From positions 92,218-156,217 of the forward strand of contig CAJTIR010000007.1 in assembly GCA_910576385.1 (NCBI GenBank): a stretch of DNA of 64,000 bases, read 5' to 3'. The notes beneath the pieces are model-generated. The model ran no database searches and was not told the origin of the DNA. It saw nothing but the letters and a program-made list of their open reading frames with translations. The translations under genes were made by a program, and so were the position numbers. Every line of letters starts with the position of its first letter. Positions within the stretch are counted from its first letter, which is position 1. This stretch comes from Lachnospiraceae bacterium (GTDB taxonomy: Bacteria; Bacillota; Clostridia; Lachnospirales; Lachnospiraceae). Shown one piece after another: positions 17,466 through 26,884 of the stretch.

Positions 17466-18269
17466 ATGATTACGGATAGTGAATTTCGCCGGATTGTAGT
17501 CTATGTAAAGCGGACGACAGGGATTGATCTCAGTGAAAAAAGGATACTGGTAAATGGAAGATTGCAGAATTATCTTCTGCGAAATGGTTACAACAATTGT
17601 GATGAGTATATGGAAAAGGTGGAAAAGGATTCTGGTGGGAAAGAAGCACGCAATTTGATCAATGCCTTGACAACAAATCATACATATTTTATGAGAGAGT
17701 TTGAGCATATGGAATTTTTGCGCAGTGTAGTGCTTCCCAAATTAAAAGTGAAAGAGGCAGCGAGAAAAGATCTGAGGATCTGGTCTGCGGCATCTTCCAC
17801 AGGAGAGGAACCCTATACGATAGCTATGGTACTCAAGGATTTTTTTGGGTTGGATCATGCAGGATGGGATACCAAAATTTTGGCCACAGATATTTCCACA
17901 AAGGTTTTGTCACATGCCAGTTCTGGAAAATATCTGCGGGAACAGATTGAACCTTTGCCAGAGAATTGGCGCCGGAGATTTTTTACCAGTTTAAGTGAGA
18001 TGGAGTATCAAGTGAAGCCGGAGTTGAAAAATGAAGTTATTTTTCGGCAGTTTAATTTAATGCATCCATTTCCATTTCAAAGGCCGTTTCATGTGGTCTT
18101 TTTGCGGAATGTAATGATATATTTTGATGAGGATACAAAGCGTCAGCTTCTTCGCAAAATATATGATTTTCTGGAGCCGGAAGGTTATCTGTTTGTGGGA
18201 ACCACAGAATCGATAGATAGGAAAGCAACAAAATTTAAATATGTGGAGCCATCAATATACCAAAAATAA
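17466..18269 (+). CDS. cheR: Chemotaxis protein methyltransferase CheR
   Basis: 267 residues. The N-terminal helical domain (MITDSEFRRIVVYVKRTTGIDL) is followed by the SAM-binding domain with LRIWSAASSTGEEPYTIAM, ILATDIS and VVFLRNVMIYFD. CheR transfers methyl groups from SAM to receptor glutamates in adaptation. It is the first gene of the run cheR-cheB-RR-cheA-cheW-MCP, all on the same strand with short gaps. No flagellar genes lie in the window. Confidence 0.93.
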   Translation: MITDSEFRRIVVYVKRTTGIDLSEKRILVNGRLQNYLLRNGYNNCDEYMEKVEKDSGGKEARNLINALTTNHTYFMREFEHMEFLRSVVLPKLKVKEAARKDLRIWSAASSTGEEPYTIAMVLKDFFGLDHAGWDTKILATDISTKVLSHASSGKYLREQIEPLPENWRRRFFTSLSEMEYQVKPELKNEVIFRQFNLMHPFPFQRPFHVVFLRNVMIYFDEDTKRQLLRKIYDFLEPEGYLFVGTTESIDRKATKFKYVEPSIYQK

Positions 18270-18297
18270 ATTTTAGAGAAGAAAGCAGGAAAAGCGG

Positions 18298-19320
18298 ATG
18301 CGTAAGATCAAAGTATTAGTGGTAGATGATTCGATGCTGTTTCGTAATCTGCTGGTAAATAGTTTGCAGAAAGATCCATATATAGAGGTAGTGGCGCAGG
18401 CGGGAGATGCCTATGCAGCCAGAGACGCCATTTTGCAGTATCGTCCAGATGTAATGACATTAGATGTGGAGATGCCGAAAATGGATGGAATCCAATTTTT
18501 GAGAAAGCTGATGCCTCAATATCCTCTTCCGGTAGTGGTAATAAGTGCTTTGGATGCAAGGGTATTTGACGCTATGGAAGCAGGAGCAGTAGATTTCGTC
18601 TGTAAACCTAGTACAGTAGATCCGTCAAAAATAGATGGTTTTTTGCGCAAAGAATTGGGAACCAAAATTAAAATTGCCTCCACAGTAAAGGTTGGAAAGC
18701 TCAAACGTGCCGAATCCTTTCCGGTTGGTAATTTATCCAATGTTAAGAAGGACATGGTTGTGGCGATCGGGGCTTCCACTGGTGGAACAGAGGCGATTTT
18801 TGAGGTAGTGCGCCAATTTCGCAAGGATATTCCCGGTGTGGTGATCGTTCAGCATATGCCTCCAGGTTTTACAGAAATGTATGCCAATCGTTTAAATAAC
18901 CAATGTCAAGTGGCCGTCAAGGAAGCTGCCACTGGCGATCGTCTGTATCAGGGGCGGGTCTTGATTGCCCCAGGAGATAAACATATGCGTTTGGTCAAAA
19001 TAAACGGTGTTTATCAGGTGGAATGTAAGCCAGGAGAGAAAGTAAGCGGTCATTGCCCTTCCGTGGATGTGTTGTTTTCTTCTGTAGCAAAAGCTGCAAA
19101 AAAAGACGCAGTGGGGGTAATTCTTACTGGTATGGGGGGAGACGGCGCCAAAGGTCTATTAGAGATGAGAGAGGCAGGCGCCATTACGATTGGACAGAAT
19201 GAAGCGAGCTGTGTTGTGTATGGGATGCCAAAAGTTGCTTATGATATTGGGGCAGTTCAGTACCAAATGGAACTTTCCAGTATTTCAAATAAGATATATT
19301 CTGTATTAAAGACCAATTAG
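18298..19320 (+). CDS. cheB: Chemotaxis response regulator protein-glutamate methylesterase CheB
   Basis: An N-terminal receiver with Asp56 (VMTLDVEMPKMDG) and a C-terminal methylesterase domain. The catalytic Ser is in AIGASTGGTEAI, the His in VIVQHMPPGFTEMYANRL and the Asp in LTGMGGDGAKGL. CheB removes receptor methyl esters or deamidates receptor glutamines when phosphorylated by CheA. 340 residues is standard. Start ATG at 18298, after GAAGAAAGCAGGAAAAGCGG. Confidence 0.94.
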   Translation: MRKIKVLVVDDSMLFRNLLVNSLQKDPYIEVVAQAGDAYAARDAILQYRPDVMTLDVEMPKMDGIQFLRKLMPQYPLPVVVISALDARVFDAMEAGAVDFVCKPSTVDPSKIDGFLRKELGTKIKIASTVKVGKLKRAESFPVGNLSNVKKDMVVAIGASTGGTEAIFEVVRQFRKDIPGVVIVQHMPPGFTEMYANRLNNQCQVAVKEAATGDRLYQGRVLIAPGDKHMRLVKINGVYQVECKPGEKVSGHCPSVDVLFSSVAKAAKKDAVGVILTGMGGDGAKGLLEMREAGAITIGQNEASCVVYGMPKVAYDIGAVQYQMELSSISNKIYSVLKTN

Positions 19321-19336
19321 AAAGGAGACGGGAATC

Positions 19337-19732
19337 ATGAAAATTTTACTGGCTGAGGATGATTTTGCGAGCCGCAAATTCATGTCAAATTATCTGGGAA
19401 AATATGGTGATTGTGACATTACTGTAGATGGAGAGGAAGCAGTGGATGCGTTTCTGATGGCGCTTGAGGATGATGAGCCTTATGATTTAATCTGTCTGGA
19501 TGTGATGATGCCAGTGCTGGATGGATACCAGGCACTTAAGGCGATCCGCGATATCGAGAGAGAGCGGGGAATCCAAGGTAATGATGGTGTGAAGATTATT
19601 ATGACAACTGCGCTCAATGAGGAGCGGAATGTGAAAAAGGCTTTTGAGATGGGATGTACCGTCTATGCCGGAAAGCCAATTGATCTGGAAAAATTTGAAA
19701 TGATTTTAAAGAAGCTGAATCTGATAAACTAA
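19337..19732 (+). CDS. CheY-like single-domain response regulator
   Basis: 131 residues, receiver only: MKILLAEDDFASRK (acidic pocket), Asp55 in LICLDVMMPVLDGYQA, and Lys in YAGKPID. AAAGGAGACGGG precedes the ATG. It sits between cheB and cheA and is the obvious output regulator for CheA. With no flagellar switch genes nearby, its partner is unknown. Confidence 0.88.
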   Translation: MKILLAEDDFASRKFMSNYLGKYGDCDITVDGEEAVDAFLMALEDDEPYDLICLDVMMPVLDGYQALKAIRDIERERGIQGNDGVKIIMTTALNEERNVKKAFEMGCTVYAGKPIDLEKFEMILKKLNLIN

Positions 19733-19772
19733 GTCAAAAATTACGATTTGGAGGAAGAAAGGGGGCTGGAAA

Positions 19773-21902
19773 ATGGGAGAGGATTTTAATACAGACAGTA
19801 TGCTGGATATGTTTCTGTACGAAAGCGAGCAGCTTTTAGAAAATTTGCAGAATGTGGTGTTGGAGAGGAAAGATGAGGATTGTTTTGACGAGACGTCCAT
19901 CAATGAAATTTTCCGCGTCATGCATACGATCAAAGGATCTTCGGGTATTATGATGTATGAAAATATTACGAAGATCGCCCATAAGCTGGAAGATGTATTC
20001 TATTATTTGAGAGAGTCCCATCCAGAAAATGTTCCGCACTTGGAGTTGGTAGATCATGTGCTGGAGGTATCTGATTTTATTACTGCTGAATTAGATAAGA
20101 TCAAAGAAGGTGATACGCCGGATGGTGATGAGAGTAGTATTGTTGCTGATATAGATAAGTTTCTGACAAATTTAAAATCTGGAATTACGCAGCAAGGTGA
20201 GGAACTTCCGCCTGAAAACACCTATGTAGCGCCCAGTCAGTTTTATGTAGCGCCCACTGGAAATGAGAGTAATAAGTATTACAAAATGTCTGTCTACTGG
20301 CGCAGTGATACACAGATGTGTAATATCCGTGCTTATACAGCAGTGTATTCTCTGAAAGAAGTTGTAGAGGATATGCAGTATATTCCAGACGATATTATCA
20401 GTAATGAGAGCAGCGGGGATGTCATTTTAAAAGATGGTTTCCACATGCTGATCAAATGTCAATGTTCCAAGGATGAACTTCTCAGTACTATGGGTGAGAC
20501 TTCCGGTATGGAACGTGTAGAGGTCAATGAATGTACCCAGCAAGAATTTGAGATGGGCTTTCATGATCATGGGCCAGAACAGATTGTTATTGAACTGGAA
20601 GATAAAGAAAAAGAGCCAGAGAAAAAAGAGAAGAAGGAACCAGCGCCTGGTGATTATGTCATCAAGAGTAAAGAAGCTGGAAAAGGTAAGAAGCTTGCCA
20701 AGAATCAGCCGAAACAACAACCCAAACAGACCTATATCAGCGTCAGTGTGGAGAAGCTGGATTCTTTGATGGATATGATTGGGGAATTAGTGATTTCTGA
20801 GGCTGTCGTGCTTCAAAATCCGGATCTTAAGGTGCCAGGCTTGGATCTTACCAATTTTCAAAAAGCAGCAGGTCAGCTTGCCAAGATTACAACAGAGCTG
20901 CAGGATGTAATTATGTCCATGCGTATGATGCCTTTGACAAATACGTTCCAGAAGATGAACCGTATTGTCTTTGATGTCTCCAGGAAACTGGGTAAGGATA
21001 TTGAACTTGAGGTAATCGGGGAAAATACTGAGGTAGATAAGAATATTATTGAACATATTTCCGATCCTCTGATGCATTTGGTTCGTAATTCCGTAGATCA
21101 TGGAATTGAATCCAAAGAAGAACGTATCGCGGCAGGTAAGAGTCCTAAAGGAAAGATTACACTGGAAGCTAAGAATGAAGGCGGAAAAGTGTATATTATT
21201 GTTCGGGACGATGGTAAAGGCCTGAACAAGCAGGCATTGTATGATAAGGCATTGAAGAATGGCTTGATCGGCAACCGGTCAATTACGGATTTTTCTGAAA
21301 AAGAGATCTATCAGTTTATTACTTTTGCAGGTTTTTCCACTAAGGAGCAGGTTACAGAGTATTCTGGCAGAGGCGTTGGTATGGACGTCGTAGTGAAAAA
21401 TATCCAAGCAGTAGGCGGTAATCTGGAAATTGATAGTGTGGAGGGCGCTGGAAGTGAGATGATTATGAAGATCCCTCTTACCTTGGCAATTATCAATGGA
21501 ATTGTGATGCAGGTTGGAAAGTCTACGTTTGTGATTGAGACAAATGCCGTTAAGGAATTTGTGAGAATTCGCAAAGATATGATTATCAAAGAGCCAGACG
21601 GAGAAGAATATATTATGCTTCGCGGTGAGTGTTTCCCATTTATCCGCTTAAACAGAAGATACCATCTGGAAGAATCCTTAACCGAAGGCGAAGATGGCAT
21701 TGTGGTAGTGCTGGAGCATGAGAACAAGTATATCTGTGTATTTATTGATAAACTGATCGCAGAGCAAGAAATTGTAGTAAAGCCCATTCCGCCCTATATC
21801 AAGAAGGTGCAAGGGCTGTCCGGCTGTACACAGCTTGGAGATGGAAGTATTGCATTAATTCTGGATATTGCAGGATTGATTGCAGGAGAGGAAAGGAAGT
21901 AA
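19773..21902 (+). CDS. cheA: Chemotaxis histidine kinase CheA
   Basis: 709 residues in the standard order. P1 Hpt has the phospho-acceptor His51 in MHTIKGSSG. A central domain of about 100 residues (KYYKMSVYWRSDTQM...) sits in the P2 position. A Lys/Glu/Pro linker leads to P3 dimerisation (SVSVEKLDSLMDMIGELVI). P4 ATPase has HLVRNSVDHGIE, VRDDGKGL and GRGVGMDVV. The P5 CheW-like regulatory domain is at the end. It phosphorylates the neighbouring receiver proteins in response to receptors. The stop is three bases before the start of cheW. Confidence 0.94.
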   Translation: MGEDFNTDSMLDMFLYESEQLLENLQNVVLERKDEDCFDETSINEIFRVMHTIKGSSGIMMYENITKIAHKLEDVFYYLRESHPENVPHLELVDHVLEVSDFITAELDKIKEGDTPDGDESSIVADIDKFLTNLKSGITQQGEELPPENTYVAPSQFYVAPTGNESNKYYKMSVYWRSDTQMCNIRAYTAVYSLKEVVEDMQYIPDDIISNESSGDVILKDGFHMLIKCQCSKDELLSTMGETSGMERVEVNECTQQEFEMGFHDHGPEQIVIELEDKEKEPEKKEKKEPAPGDYVIKSKEAGKGKKLAKNQPKQQPKQTYISVSVEKLDSLMDMIGELVISEAVVLQNPDLKVPGLDLTNFQKAAGQLAKITTELQDVIMSMRMMPLTNTFQKMNRIVFDVSRKLGKDIELEVIGENTEVDKNIIEHISDPLMHLVRNSVDHGIESKEERIAAGKSPKGKITLEAKNEGGKVYIIVRDDGKGLNKQALYDKALKNGLIGNRSITDFSEKEIYQFITFAGFSTKEQVTEYSGRGVGMDVVVKNIQAVGGNLEIDSVEGAGSEMIMKIPLTLAIINGIVMQVGKSTFVIETNAVKEFVRIRKDMIIKEPDGEEYIMLRGECFPFIRLNRRYHLEESLTEGEDGIVVVLEHENKYICVFIDKLIAEQEIVVKPIPPYIKKVQGLSGCTQLGDGSIALILDIAGLIAGEERK

Positions 21903-21905
21903 AAT

Positions 21906-22433
21906 ATGGCGGATGAGTTGTTGGAAGAATTGGAAGGGGAGGAAGATACTCAAAAGGGGAAATTTATGACCTTCCAAATTGGCGAAGAGTGCTATGGGCT
22001 TGCGATCAATTATGTCCAGGAAATTATTGGCATTCAGCCTATTACCCCTGTTCCAGAGGTTGAAGATTATATTAAGGGACTGATCAATATCCGTGGAAAG
22101 ATTATACCAGTTGTGGATGTCAGAATACGGTTCAAGCAACCTTCTTTTGAATATACGGATCGTACCTGCATCATTGTCATTGCTGTAAAATCTACAGTAG
22201 TAGGGTTGGTTGTAGATCGGATTGCCGGCGTAATTACTGTGGATGAGAAGGAGATTATTCTCCCCCCATCTCTGTCACAGTCTACCAGCGCCAATCGAAA
22301 GTATGTATTTGGATTGGCCAGGATTGAGGGAGAGGTTAAGTTATTGCTGGATCCAGAAAGGCTGATTCAAGATGAAGATGTTTCAGCATTGGATGGGGCA
22401 GTCTCAGGCAAGGATGCACTTGCTGAAGTGTAA
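21906..22433 (+). CDS. cheW: Chemotaxis coupling protein CheW
   Basis: 175 residues. A short acidic lead precedes the CheW fold: [46 protein letters not shown] and [16 protein letters not shown]. It couples receptors to CheA in the signalling array. It lies immediately downstream of cheA and upstream of the only receptor gene in the cluster. Confidence 0.93.
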   Translation: MADELLEELEGEEDTQKGKFMTFQIGEECYGLAINYVQEIIGIQPITPVPEVEDYIKGLINIRGKIIPVVDVRIRFKQPSFEYTDRTCIIVIAVKSTVVGLVVDRIAGVITVDEKEIILPPSLSQSTSANRKYVFGLARIEGEVKLLLDPERLIQDEDVSALDGAVSGKDALAEV

Positions 22434-22456
22434 GGATAAAGGAGGAAGATATTGAA

Positions 22457-23800
22457 ATGAAAAATGCAAAGATAAGAACACGTTTGCTGGTTTGTTTTGG
22501 GATCATTATTTTGATGACAATTATCGTTGGCTATGCTGGTATGGGAACCTTACAGTTTAGCCGTAAGGGAAATTTGACGGAAAGTTATCTGCAGAAAGCA
22601 GAGATTGTAGTGATTGTTTTGACAGTAGCAGCGATTGTTATCACCATGACATTGGCGTTTGGGATTTTAAGAGATATCCGGCTTTCTTTAAATAAACTGC
22701 GTGATGCAGCAGTGCAGATGGCACAGGGAAAAGTGGATATTAAATTGAAAAAGGAACGCAATGATGAGTTTGGAGAATTGCTGGATGATTTTCAGACGAT
22801 TATTGATAATGTCAAATACCAGGCAGAAGTTGCCGTCAAGGTATCATCCGGTGATCTGGATTTTGATGTGGATGTTAAGGGAAGCGATGATGCCCTTGGA
22901 AATGCTTTTAAAGATCTTGTAGTTGAGAATAACCATATGCTTTCTGATATTCGTGAGTCCGCAGTACAGCTTACTACTGGAGCAGAGCAGGTATCAGATG
23001 CAAGTCAGTCTTTGGCACAGGGTTCGACCCAGCAGGCAAGTGCGATTGAACAGGTGACGGCATCTATGGCAGAGATTGCCGAGCGTACCAAGCACAATGC
23101 TGAGGAAGCGAATGAGGCAAATCGTTCTGTACATAGCATGAGGGAAGAGGCAATGGCTGGCGATCATCATATGAAAGAAATGATTGCTGCCATGACAGAG
23201 ATCAATGTAGCTTCTGAAAATATTTCCAAGATTATCAAAGTAATTGACGACATTGCGTTCCAGACAAATATCCTTGCCTTAAATGCCGCAGTGGAGGCAG
23301 CAAGAGCGGGTGTTCATGGAAAAGGCTTTGCAGTGGTAGCTGAGGAAGTGCGTAATCTGGCTGGAAAGAGTGCCTCTGCTGCCAGTGAGACAGCAGAGTT
23401 GATTGAAGATTCTATTAAGAAAGTGGAACATGGTTCCAATCTTGCAGAACAGACTGCATCATCTCTGACAGAGATTATCAAAACGGTGGACAATATTGTG
23501 TCTTTGATTGACAGTATTGCCGTTGCTTCCAGTGATCAGGCAACAGCAGTTAGCCAGATTGACCAGGCAATTAGTCAGGTATCACAAGTGGTACAGACCA
23601 ATTCTGCTACCAGTGAGCAGTGTGCCGCAGCAAGTGAGGTATTGTCCAACCAGGCATTGTCACTGCGTACCATGATTGGACGTTACAAATTAAAATCCAC
23701 AGGCAGCTATGGAATGGTACCACAGGAAATGACTTATAGTGATAAATCAGAAGAAAATGAAAAAATTATTTCTCTTGATGGTGAATTTGGGAAATACTAA
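22457..23800 (+). CDS. Methyl-accepting chemotaxis protein lacking an extracellular sensor domain
   Basis: 447 residues. TM1 (about residues 9-29) and TM2 (about 50-72) are joined by only about 20 residues, so there is no periplasmic or extracellular ligand-binding domain. A HAMP domain follows ([28 protein letters not shown]) with an extra HAMP-like segment. The MCP signalling hairpin has the conserved tip [24 protein letters not shown]. The normal 4-helix sensor seems to have been lost, or the protein senses membrane or cytoplasmic cues. It is the last gene of the che operon, before a strong terminator. Confidence 0.9.
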   Translation: MKNAKIRTRLLVCFGIIILMTIIVGYAGMGTLQFSRKGNLTESYLQKAEIVVIVLTVAAIVITMTLAFGILRDIRLSLNKLRDAAVQMAQGKVDIKLKKERNDEFGELLDDFQTIIDNVKYQAEVAVKVSSGDLDFDVDVKGSDDALGNAFKDLVVENNHMLSDIRESAVQLTTGAEQVSDASQSLAQGSTQQASAIEQVTASMAEIAERTKHNAEEANEANRSVHSMREEAMAGDHHMKEMIAAMTEINVASENISKIIKVIDDIAFQTNILALNAAVEAARAGVHGKGFAVVAEEVRNLAGKSASAASETAELIEDSIKKVEHGSNLAEQTASSLTEIIKTVDNIVSLIDSIAVASSDQATAVSQIDQAISQVSQVVQTNSATSEQCAAASEVLSNQALSLRTMIGRYKLKSTGSYGMVPQEMTYSDKSEENEKIISLDGEFGKY

Positions 23801-23818
23801 GAGAGATAAAAAGATAGG

Positions 23819-23860
23819 AGTGTTTTGTAATCCCATGATGGATTACAAAACACTCTTTTT
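23819..23860 (+). terminator. Terminator of the che operon
   Basis: AGTGTTTTGTAATCC pairs perfectly with GGATTACAAAACACT and is followed by CTTTTT. It lies 18 bp after the MCP stop. Confidence 0.9.
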
Positions 23861-23877
23861 AAAAAGGAGAGGACACA

Positions 23878-25209
23878 ATGAGAAGATTAAGCAGAGTCCA
23901 AACTATTGCGCTTGGATTTTTATTTATTATTGTGATAGGAACTATACTCCTGATGCTGCCAATTGCTTCTAAAAATGGTGAGAGCGCCGGATTTCTCAAC
24001 GCATTATTTACAGCAACCAGCAGCACCTGTGTGACAGGACTAGTGGTGGTAGATACTTATACAAATTGGACCTTGTTTGGCCAAGTTGTTATTTTAATTT
24101 TGATTCAGATTGGTGGATTGGGGTTTATCACAATCGGCGTATTTTTTGCTATTTTTATGAAACGTCGGATTGGTCTTAAAGAGCGCAATTTAATTCAGGA
24201 GAGTGTCAATACACTACAGATTGGCGGCACAGTGCGTCTGGTGCATAAGATTGTATGTTATGCACTAATAATTGAATTGACAGGTGCATTATTATTAATG
24301 ATTCGTTTTATCCCTCAGTTTGGGATTGCGGAGGGAATTTGGTATGGAATTTTCCATTCGGTCTCTGCATTCTGCAACGCAGGATTTGATTTGATGGGAC
24401 GGTTTGAGCCTTATTGCTCTTTGACATCTTACTATGATGATGTGCTAATTAATATTGTAATTATGGCATTGATTATTATTGGCGGTATTGGCTTTATTGT
24501 CTGGGATGATATCTCTATTCATAAATGGAAATTTAAGAAGTATATGCTTCATACAAAGATTGTGTTGACAATGACTGTGCTGCTGATTGTAGCAGGAAGC
24601 ATTTGTTTTTATTTATTTGAACGGGATAATCTTTTGGTTGGTATGGATGCAAAAGGACAACTTTTATCTTCTGTATTTGGTTCTGTGACTCCAAGAACTG
24701 CCGGATTTAACACTACGGATACAGCGTCATACTCAGAACCGACAAGGCTTTTAACCGTTATATTAATGTTTGTGGGAGGAAGTCCAGGATCTACGGCTGG
24801 AGGCATTAAGACTACAACCATGATGGTGATACTCTTATATATCTGGTCGGCATTGCGCAACAAGAGCGGGTTAAATATTTTTGGCAGGAGAATGGATGAA
24901 GATTCTATCAAAAAGGCAAGTACGGTATTCTTTATCAACTTGCTTCTTTCCGCAGTCAGCGCCCTGGTGATGTCTGGGTTAGAGCCAGGTCTGCCTTTGT
25001 CAGATATTTTAATGGAGATATTTTCCGCCACCGGGACAGTGGGGATTTCCACAGGAATTACCAGAGATATCACAGTGGTTTCCAAGAGCCTGTTGATTCT
25101 TTTAATGTACAGCGGCAGAATTGGAAGTATGTCCTTTGCCCTGTCCTTTACAGAGAAGAAACAAAGTCCCCAAGTAAAATTGCCAATTGAGCGGATTACA
25201 ATTGGTTGA
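23878..25209 (+). CDS. trkH: Potassium uptake channel subunit TrkH/KtrB
   Basis: 443 residues, with multiple membrane segments arranged as the four M1-P-M2 repeats of the SKT family. Pore loops with the selectivity Gly are visible (TSSTCVTGLVVVDT, AFCNAGFDLM, SVTPRTAGFNTTD, ATGTVGISTGIT). GGSPGSTAGGIKTTT is the conserved loop of this family. It imports K+ together with the cytoplasmic nucleotide-binding subunit encoded next. The length and the absence of N-terminal extra helices fit KtrB better than enteric TrkH. AAGGAGAGG precedes the start. Confidence 0.92.
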   Translation: MRRLSRVQTIALGFLFIIVIGTILLMLPIASKNGESAGFLNALFTATSSTCVTGLVVVDTYTNWTLFGQVVILILIQIGGLGFITIGVFFAIFMKRRIGLKERNLIQESVNTLQIGGTVRLVHKIVCYALIIELTGALLLMIRFIPQFGIAEGIWYGIFHSVSAFCNAGFDLMGRFEPYCSLTSYYDDVLINIVIMALIIIGGIGFIVWDDISIHKWKFKKYMLHTKIVLTMTVLLIVAGSICFYLFERDNLLVGMDAKGQLLSSVFGSVTPRTAGFNTTDTASYSEPTRLLTVILMFVGGSPGSTAGGIKTTTMMVILLYIWSALRNKSGLNIFGRRMDEDSIKKASTVFFINLLLSAVSALVMSGLEPGLPLSDILMEIFSATGTVGISTGITRDITVVSKSLLILLMYSGRIGSMSFALSFTEKKQSPQVKLPIERITIG

Positions 25210-25242
25210 TTAGGATGATTATTGATTAAGAGAGGTGTAAAG

Positions 25243-25890
25243 ATGAAGTCAATACTTGTAATTGGAATTGGAAGGTTTGGGAAGCATTTATGTGTGGATC
25301 TAGTGAATAATGGGAATGATGTCATGGCGGTGGATGAACATGAGGAAAACCTCGAAGATATTCTGTCCATTGTCACCAGTGCCAAGATTGCAGATTGCAC
25401 AAAGGTGGAGGTGCTGCGCAGTTTTGGCGTACGAAATTTTGATATCTGTTTTGTATGTATTGGGACAAATTTCCAGAGTAGTTTAGAGATCACCAGCCAA
25501 CTGAAAGAATTGGGGGCTTCTTATGTAATCAGTAAGGCTACCAGAGATATCCAGGCAAAATTTTTATTGCGCAATGGAGCAGATGAAGTGGTTTATCCAG
25601 ATCGGGATATTGCCAAACGGATTGCAACCAAGGTCAGCGCCAATCATGTATATGATTATTTGGAGATGGGAGATTATTCGATTTATGAAATTTGTCCTAT
25701 GGAAGAGTGGATAGGAAAATCCATCAAGCAACTGAATTTCCGTGTCAAATATAACGCAAATATTTTGGGAATTAAGAAAGAGGGAGAGAGCACACTTTTG
25801 CCAGATGCAGACCATATTTTTAGTGCAGATGAGCATTTGATGGTGATAGGTAAGAAAGAAGATATTGACCGCATTGTAAAACGGCTTTAA
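25243..25890 (+). CDS. trkA: Potassium uptake regulatory subunit TrkA/KtrA
   Basis: The start is MKSILVIGIGRFGKHL, seven bases after AGAGGTG; the TTG 21 bases upstream is less likely. An RCK_N Rossmann domain has GIGRFG and acidic VDEHEENL. An RCK_C domain covers about residues 135-215. It binds nucleotides (ATP/ADP or NAD) and perhaps c-di-AMP through RCK_C, and gates the KtrB/TrkH channel. It is cotranscribed with the channel gene 33 bp upstream. Confidence 0.92.
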   Translation: MKSILVIGIGRFGKHLCVDLVNNGNDVMAVDEHEENLEDILSIVTSAKIADCTKVEVLRSFGVRNFDICFVCIGTNFQSSLEITSQLKELGASYVISKATRDIQAKFLLRNGADEVVYPDRDIAKRIATKVSANHVYDYLEMGDYSIYEICPMEEWIGKSIKQLNFRVKYNANILGIKKEGESTLLPDADHIFSADEHLMVIGKKEDIDRIVKRL

Positions 25891-25921
25891 TTTATGATTC
25901 TTATTGACTGAGAATATAAAA

Positions 25922-26094
25922 GTAATTATTCAGAATCCTAAACTACAAACACCAGTGAAACAGTTATATGTCTCTGCCGAGGCTTTTATCTGTGGCTGAG
26001 GGAATTATCATCCTCATAAAAATGCTAATTCAGGATTTTTCAAATAAATTTGAAGTTCCTGACTTCCCATATTTACGGGATTCTGAATAGTTAT
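25922..26094. repeat. Dispersed palindromic repeat, copy 1
   Basis: The left end GTAATTATTCAGAATCCT is an inverted copy of the right end GGGATTCTGAATAGTTAT. Inside lies CAAATAAATTTGAA, the core shared by other copies. There is no coding sequence. It fills the gap between trkA and the DUF1653 gene. Confidence 0.75.
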
Positions 26095-26121
26095 ATGTAG
26101 AAAAAGAAAAGAGGAACAGAT

Positions 26122-26712
26122 ATGCCACAGGGAAATCCCAAGCCAGGGGAACAGTATTTACATTTTAAACAGAACTTATATCAGGTGATTACCATTGCAC
26201 AGCACTCAGAAACCGGAGAAAAGCTGGTGATCTATCAGGCGCTTTATGGAACTTTTCAAATTTATGCCAGGCCGTTGCAGATGTTTGTCAGCCTTGTAGA
26301 TCAAGAAAAATATCCGCAGGTGCAACAGAGATACCGTTTTCAGTTGGTAGAAAAACATGAGACAGAGCCACTGAGTGCTGGGACAGATGAAAAAGAGACA
26401 GACACAGTGAGTGCTAGGACCGGGAACGTAACACAAGAGCCCAAATTATTGAAATCAGAAAATGCTGTAAAACCAGCAGAAGAGAGAAAATCAGCAGAGG
26501 ATAAATTAATGGCATTTTTTGATGCGCAGACAATGGAAGAGAAGTATAAGATTTTGGTTGATATGGAAGAAGATATCAATGACCATATGATCAACAATAT
26601 GGCCGTGGTTTTGGATGTTGTGATTGAGGAAGGGTCTTTGGAGCGGCGTTATGAGGAATTAAAGACATGTGTGCGCACCTTTCAGAGATATGAGTGCAGC
26701 AGATTTCGATAA
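26122..26712 (+). CDS. DUF1653 domain protein with C-terminal extension
   Basis: 196 residues. The first 75 (PKPGEQYLHFKQNLYQVITIAQHSETGEKLVIYQALYG...) match the small DUF1653 domain, with the typical GxxYxHxKxxxYxV and LVxYxALY patterns. A variable hydrophilic linker follows, then a helical C-terminus (DKLMAFFDAQTMEEKYKILV) resembling extensions seen in clostridial homologues. Biochemical function unknown. AAGAGGAACAG precedes the ATG, and a terminator lies about 60 bp downstream. Confidence 0.8.
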   Translation: MPQGNPKPGEQYLHFKQNLYQVITIAQHSETGEKLVIYQALYGTFQIYARPLQMFVSLVDQEKYPQVQQRYRFQLVEKHETEPLSAGTDEKETDTVSARTGNVTQEPKLLKSENAVKPAEERKSAEDKLMAFFDAQTMEEKYKILVDMEEDINDHMINNMAVVLDVVIEEGSLERRYEELKTCVRTFQRYECSRFR

Positions 26713-26773
26713 TTGATAATTACGGAACATAGAGCTGTCTGACCAGTCACTGCGAAACGTGACAGTTTTAAGG

Positions 26774-26799
26774 AAAAGGAGGTTGCCCCTCCTTTTTTT
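26774..26799 (+). terminator. Rho-independent terminator
   Basis: AAAAGGAGG pairs with CCTCCTTTT around a five-base loop, followed by more Ts. It separates the DUF1653 gene from the pyr operon. Confidence 0.85.
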
Positions 26800-26884
26800 C
26801 TGTGATAAAATAAGGTTATACTTAAAGGGGCTGTTTTAAGGACAGAATAGCTATACGAAATACAATTCAGAAAGGATTTTTAAT

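Noticed and set aside
24609..25493. Reverse-strand open frame of 294 codons
   Set aside because: It lies opposite trkH and trkA, has no ribosome site and no recognisable protein motif.
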